From Natranaeroarchaeum sp042663585 (GTDB taxonomy: Archaea > Halobacteriota > Halobacteria > Halobacteriales > Natronoarchaeaceae), in contig NZ_JBHTAN010000006.1 in the NCBI RefSeq assembly GCF_042663585.1, positions 2,294,001 to 2,358,000 of the forward strand: DNA of 64,000 nt, given 5' to 3'. Of the stretch, positions 60,564 through 64,000 are shown piece by piece (position 1 is the stretch's first letter; each line of letters begins with the position of its first letter). Below the pieces are notes generated by a model. It did no database searches and was not told the origin of the DNA. It worked only from the letters and a program-made list of their open reading frames with translations. Made by a program: the position numbers and the translations under genes.

Positions 60564-61538
60564 TTAGTACTCCTCGCGATAGCGTTCCGCGATTATATCG
60601 CTGATAATGTTCATCGTCAGCGTGACGACGAACAGTGAAAGCCCTCGCGCGAACATCGCGTCGTAGGGGAGCGATCCGCCGGTGAGGTCGCCACCGACGA
60701 TCTGTACCATCGCCACAGTGATCGTCATGCCCGGTTCGAGCAGGACGTCGCCGGGGTGGATGAAGGGAATACCACCCAGGCCGCTCCGGATCGCCGGCAG
60801 GTTGGCCTGGGCCCCCATCGCGACCACGACGACCATCGTCTCACCGATCGCACGCGAGACCGCGAGAATGTACGAGGAGACGATTCCGGAGATCGACGCC
60901 GGGACGACGATTCCGGTCGAGACCTCGAACTTCGTCGCTCCGAGGCCGTAGCCGGCCTGTCGAAGGCTGTCGGGAACCGCACTCATCGCGTCCTCGCTGA
61001 TCGAGGAGACCATCGGGATGGTCATGATGCCGACCATCAGCGACGCCGAGAGCGCGTTGAACGTGCTCATCGACGGGAACAGCGTCGCCTTGAGCGCGGG
61101 TGTGACGTACACCAGTGCGAAGTAGCCGTAGACGACCGTCGGGATGCCCGCCAGGATTTCGAGCATCGGTTTGAGGACCGAACGTGCGCGGGGTGTGGCG
61201 TACTCGCTGAGGTAGATTGCCGTCAGCGTTCCAATCGGTAGGGCGACAAACGCCGCAGTGATCGTCACGACGATAGTTCCGATCAGTAGGGGGATGATAC
61301 CGAACGCGACACTACCACCGGCCGGATTCGGACTCCAGCTGAGACCGAACAGAAAGTCTCTGATCGGATACTCGAGGAAAAACGCGACGGAGTCGGATAG
61401 CAGTGTCAGAAAGATCCCAACGGTCGTAAAGATCGTTAGCGCCGCACAGGCCATAAACAGCCCCGCATACGTGCTCTCGCGGATCCGTTCGATACCGCGA
61501 GAGCCGGAGAGATCCGGAGACGCGGACGCGTCGCTCAT
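60564..61538 (-). CDS. pstC: Phosphate ABC transporter permease PstC
   Basis: 324-aa permease of the phosphate importer with about six transmembrane helices and the EAA loop VPDSLRQAGYGLGATKFEVSTGIVVPAS. It forms the channel with PstA. It has one base between its stop and the pstA start, so the genes are cotranscribed. Length and topology fit the family. Confidence 0.92.
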   Translation of the reverse strand: MSDASASPDLSGSRGIERIRESTYAGLFMACAALTIFTTVGIFLTLLSDSVAFFLEYPIRDFLFGLSWSPNPAGGSVAFGIIPLLIGTIVVTITAAFVALPIGTLTAIYLSEYATPRARSVLKPMLEILAGIPTVVYGYFALVYVTPALKATLFPSMSTFNALSASLMVGIMTIPMVSSISEDAMSAVPDSLRQAGYGLGATKFEVSTGIVVPASISGIVSSYILAVSRAIGETMVVVVAMGAQANLPAIRSGLGGIPFIHPGDVLLEPGMTITVAMVQIVGGDLTGGSLPYDAMFARGLSLFVVTLTMNIISDIIAERYREEY

Positions 61539-61679
61539 CGTCCCTCGCCTCGCGACGGGTTCGCGTCACTCGGGGCGGTGCCGTCGAGTCGGACCCTTCG
61601 CCCCGAGCCAGCATCGAAGTGACGGGGGAGACAGTTGCCGACGCCACTTCGGGTAGTACACCGTTTCATTGTCAGCGGG

Positions 61680-62705
61680 TTATCCCTGAGCCTCTTCGAT
61701 AGCGTTTTCGAGTGTCTCCATCTGGGCCTCTTTGGTCTCTTCGGTACTCGGCACGTAGCCGACGTCTCCGGCGACCAGTTCCTCGTTGGTGGTCTGTTCG
61801 AGGAAATACCGGGAGAACTCGGCGATGTGTTCCTTGCCGAGAGACTCCATCGAGGGGTAGGTGTACAGCTTCCGCGAAAGCGGCGTGTACTCGCCTGCAG
61901 AGGCAGTTTCGAGGCTGGGTTCGACGGGACCGTCGCCGTCGTCGATTGCGACCGCAGTCACCGTGTCGGGGTTCTGGTAGTAGTACGCGAATCCGAAGTA
62001 GCCGATGGCGTACTCGCTTCCCGAGACACCTTCGACGATAGTGTTGTCCTGCTCGGTGGCCTGATAGTCGTCGGTGTGGCCACGGTCTTCGCCCTGAACG
62101 TTGCTGATGAAGTAGTCGTAGGTACCGGAGGTGTCGGCGGCACCGTACCGCTCGATCGGTTCCTCGGGCCAGTCGGAGTTGACCTCGTTCCACGTCGACG
62201 CCGCGTCGGACTCCCAGATCTGGGCGAGTTCCTCGACGGTCATCTCCGTCGCGAAGTCGTTGTCGTTGTTGACGACGACTGTCAGGGCGTCCGTCGCGGC
62301 GACCAGTTCGATGTATTCGACGCCGTTGTCCGCACACAGCTGCTCTTCCTCCTCTTTGATCGGGCGGCTCGCGTTGTTAAAGTCCGTGTTTCCGGGACAG
62401 AAGTGATCCGCGAACCCACCGCCCGAGCCTGTACTGCTGATGTTGGTTTCGACTTCAGCGTCGGGGTACTCCTCCGGGAGGTACTCCTTTTCGAACTTCT
62501 CTAGGACGGCGCTCATCAGGGGAAACACCGTACTCGATCCGGCGACATCGATCGTTCCTGAGAGGCTTGCTTCTTCGTCGGCCTCACTTTCGAGGCAGCC
62601 AGCCATCGCCAGTCCACCGACGACACCCGCAGATGCGAGGAAACTTCGTCGCGTGCTGTCAGTTCGTCCGGCGCTGTGCTCCGTTCCCGAGTGGTTCTGT
62701 GCCAT
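61680..62705 (-). CDS. pstS: Phosphate-binding lipoprotein PstS
   Basis: 341-aa periplasmic-type binding protein, first gene of the operon. A Tat-type signal (TRRSFLASAGVVGGLAMAGC, twin arginine then lipobox LAMAGC with C37) indicates export folded and lipid-anchored. Phosphate-binding elements are IDVAGSSTVFPLM and NTDFNNASRP. The ATG at 62705 follows a TATA and repeat region likely to respond to phosphate. Confidence 0.93.
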   Translation of the reverse strand: MAQNHSGTEHSAGRTDSTRRSFLASAGVVGGLAMAGCLESEADEEASLSGTIDVAGSSTVFPLMSAVLEKFEKEYLPEEYPDAEVETNISSTGSGGGFADHFCPGNTDFNNASRPIKEEEEQLCADNGVEYIELVAATDALTVVVNNDNDFATEMTVEELAQIWESDAASTWNEVNSDWPEEPIERYGAADTSGTYDYFISNVQGEDRGHTDDYQATEQDNTIVEGVSGSEYAIGYFGFAYYYQNPDTVTAVAIDDGDGPVEPSLETASAGEYTPLSRKLYTYPSMESLGKEHIAEFSRYFLEQTTNEELVAGDVGYVPSTEETKEAQMETLENAIEEAQG

Positions 62706-62712
62706 CGACTAT

Positions 62713-62760
62713 TGCTATGAAAGAGTGTAATAAGTAGGCTGCTATGAGCTATATATTTAA
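62713..62760 (-). promoter_or_regulatory. pst promoter with paired direct repeat
   Basis: On the plus strand TGCTATGA occurs at 62713-62720 and at 62740-62747 (27-base spacing). The minus-strand TATA TTAAATATAT is at 62751-62760, placing a start near 62730. The repeats flank the expected transcription start and may be operators. A shorter TGCTATAT lies at about 62798. Confidence 0.45.
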
Positions 62761-62842
62761 TGTCATAACGATATGTTCTTCACAATAGTACTATATTCTG
62801 CTATATATTTGTGGCAGTAGCGCCCCCAGCAGTGAGGACAGG

Positions 62843-62849
62843 TTTATAT
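62843..62849 (+). promoter_or_regulatory. TATA box of the coiled-coil gene
   Basis: GTTTATATC gives TTTATAT at 62843-62849, 30 bases before the GTG start at 62876, fitting a leaderless transcript and supporting the GTG start. Confidence 0.5.
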
Positions 62850-62875
62850 CGATTACCCGCCGACCTACGACCGTT

Positions 62876-63634
62876 GTGGGAGTCAACGCGCCGACGGGAC
62901 CGATCGACGCAGCGAGACGAGCACTGCAACGGGAGCGCAGACAGTTGCGCGACGAACGCGAAGCGCTCAAAGCGTTCAAAGAGCGCGTCACGGAGATCGA
63001 CACGACGAGTCCGGGGGCGGGGCACCAGCAGTTCCCGCTCACTGGCGCGGGGTCGACAGGCCTGCAATCCGTGCGTGACGCCTACGCCGACACCGTGATG
63101 GACGTCCCACACTACGAACTGGCCTACAACGAGTCGCTACCAGAGCACATGGCCGGCGAGCTAGGCGAGGAACTCGCCGCCGCAGTGACGGGTGAGGGCG
63201 GGCTGTATCCCCCACTGAAGCGGAATCTCGTCGTCACGACGAACGAGGCCATCAGGGCTCGTGGTGAGATACTCCGGCTGATCGACGACGAGGAAGCCCG
63301 CCTCGACGAGGCCGAAGAGACCGTCATGAAGATGATCCAGCAGATCGACTCGATCCTCGACCAGCCGATCGAGCGGATGGAGTTCAACAGCCTTCGGCTG
63401 ACCCGAACCCGCCTGCTCGAACTCCGCGAGCAGTGTGACGACATCGTCGACGAGCGACAGGCGTTTCTCGAACGACAGCGCCGCGACCTGCCCGACCCGA
63501 TGACCGGTCTCGCGGAGTATCTCTACCAGCACTGCGAGACGACGTTTCCGTTGCTCGCGGTGTACGCACGACTCGCCGAAGTGATCGACCGATCCGTCGA
63601 CCGCGCGGAAACGCGTCTCAGCGAGGCCTCCTAG
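62876..63634 (+). CDS. Coiled-coil protein, DUF7260-like
   Basis: 252-aa soluble protein, mostly helical, with heptad-like stretches at about 13-42 (ARRALQRERRQLRDEREALKAF) and about 115-200. The middle segment YADTVMDVPHYELAYNESLPEHMAGELG resembles haloarchaeal proteins annotated DUF7260 (from memory). The function is unknown. GTG at 62876 is the start, supported by TATA spacing. It is divergent from pstS and convergent with the histidine kinase. Confidence 0.65.
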   Translation: MGVNAPTGPIDAARRALQRERRQLRDEREALKAFKERVTEIDTTSPGAGHQQFPLTGAGSTGLQSVRDAYADTVMDVPHYELAYNESLPEHMAGELGEELAAAVTGEGGLYPPLKRNLVVTTNEAIRARGEILRLIDDEEARLDEAEETVMKMIQQIDSILDQPIERMEFNSLRLTRTRLLELREQCDDIVDERQAFLERQRRDLPDPMTGLAEYLYQHCETTFPLLAVYARLAEVIDRSVDRAETRLSEAS

Positions 63635-63648
63635 AACTCCGCGGACGG

Positions 63649-64000
63649 CTAAACGCCGGTGATCTCGAAGCGAGCGCCGCCAGTCTCGCTCTCTATGATA
63701 TCGATCGACCAGCCGTGGGCGTCGACGATGTCGTCGACGATAGAGAGGCCAAAGCCGGAGCCTCCGTCGTCGATGGTGTAGTTCGTATCGAAGACGCAGT
63801 CACGCTCGTCGCTCGGGATGCCCGGGCCGTCGTCCTCGATAGCGAATCCGATCGTCCGACCCGAGGGGTCGTACAGCGCCTCGACGATGATCGAAACGTC
63901 GTCACTGCAGTGGTCGAGTGCGTTTCTGAAGAGGTTCTCGAAGATGCGCAAAAGCTGTGAGCGGTCGGCCACGAACTCCGCGTCTTCCTCCCGAATCGAG
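63649..64000 (-). CDS. Sensor histidine kinase, C-terminal part
   Basis: The frame stays open to the window edge, so only the last 117 codons are present. They form the HATPase domain: N box (ENLFRNALDHCSDD), G1 (DDGPGIP) and G2 (GSGFGLSIV). The upstream sensor and dimerisation domains lie outside. The proximity to the phosphate operon is notable but does not establish a link. Confidence 0.85.
   Translation of the reverse strand, partial: SIREEDAEFVADRSQLLRIFENLFRNALDHCSDDVSIIVEALYDPSGRTIGFAIEDDGPGIPSDERDCVFDTNYTIDDGGSGFGLSIVDDIVDAHGWSIDIIESETGGARFEITGV

Overview
The window is chromosomal DNA from a haloarchaeon (class Halobacteria). The evidence is the high G+C, the strongly acidic predicted proteins, an RNA polymerase split into rpoH-rpoB''-rpoB'-rpoA'-rpoA'', a bacterioruberin pigment cluster, leaderless-type TATA promoters close to start codons, and many small zinc-ribbon and DUF proteins known mainly from haloarchaea. 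The genus cannot be fixed from sequence reading alone. No CRISPR array, transposase, integrase or recognisable defence island was found.

Layout. 1-3.0 kb: acetyltransferase, two unknown genes and two HTH regulators. 3.1-6.6 kb: a minus-strand fixABCX operon (electron-transfer flavoprotein plus ETF:quinone oxidoreductase and ferredoxin), with an overlapping 20-codon mini-ORF between fixB and fixC. 6.8-16.4 kb: housekeeping genes (HIT protein, methionine aminopeptidase, isoaspartyl peptidase, isocitrate dehydrogenase, a fused siroheme decarboxylase, a TrpD-like phosphoribosyltransferase) and small unknown proteins. 16.4-23.7 kb: universal stress proteins, the HerA/NurA DNA-end-resection pair, an ArsC-type reductase and phosphoglycerate mutase. 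23.7-26.1 kb: a repeat-rich, hairpin-rich region with two identical tRNA-Asp genes, a 158-bp direct repeat and extra copies of the tRNA 3' end. 26.4-40.1 kb: the RNA polymerase/nusA genes, then rps12 and rps7. A 4.4-kb block of opposite-strand genes (a HAD-metallophosphoesterase fusion, an EamA transporter and an inositol-phosphatase-like protein) separates nusA from rps12. 41.0-45.4 kb: carotenoid genes crtD-lyeJ-cruF convergent with crtB. 45.5-56.2 kb: stress protein, P-loop, PspA, acyl-CoA ligase, membrane, rhodanese and aldo/keto reductase genes, plus a degenerate threonyl-tRNA-synthetase-like protein. 56.2-62.7 kb: the phosphate operon pstS-pstC-pstA-pstB-phoU-phoU(AbrB). The right edge holds a coiled-coil DUF protein and the 3' end of a histidine kinase.

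How the genes work together. The rpo/rps genes form the core expression machinery. fixABCX probably passes electrons from a dehydrogenase or NADH to quinone and ferredoxin. The crt genes convert GGPP-derived phytoene to C50 bacterioruberin. The pst operon imports phosphate under PhoU control. HerA and NurA process double-strand breaks.

The parts most worth a second look are the tRNA-Asp repeat region, the synthetase-like protein with a retained editing domain and zinc site but a broken catalytic core, the mini-ORF that couples fixB to fixC, and the interruption of the rpo-rps gene order.
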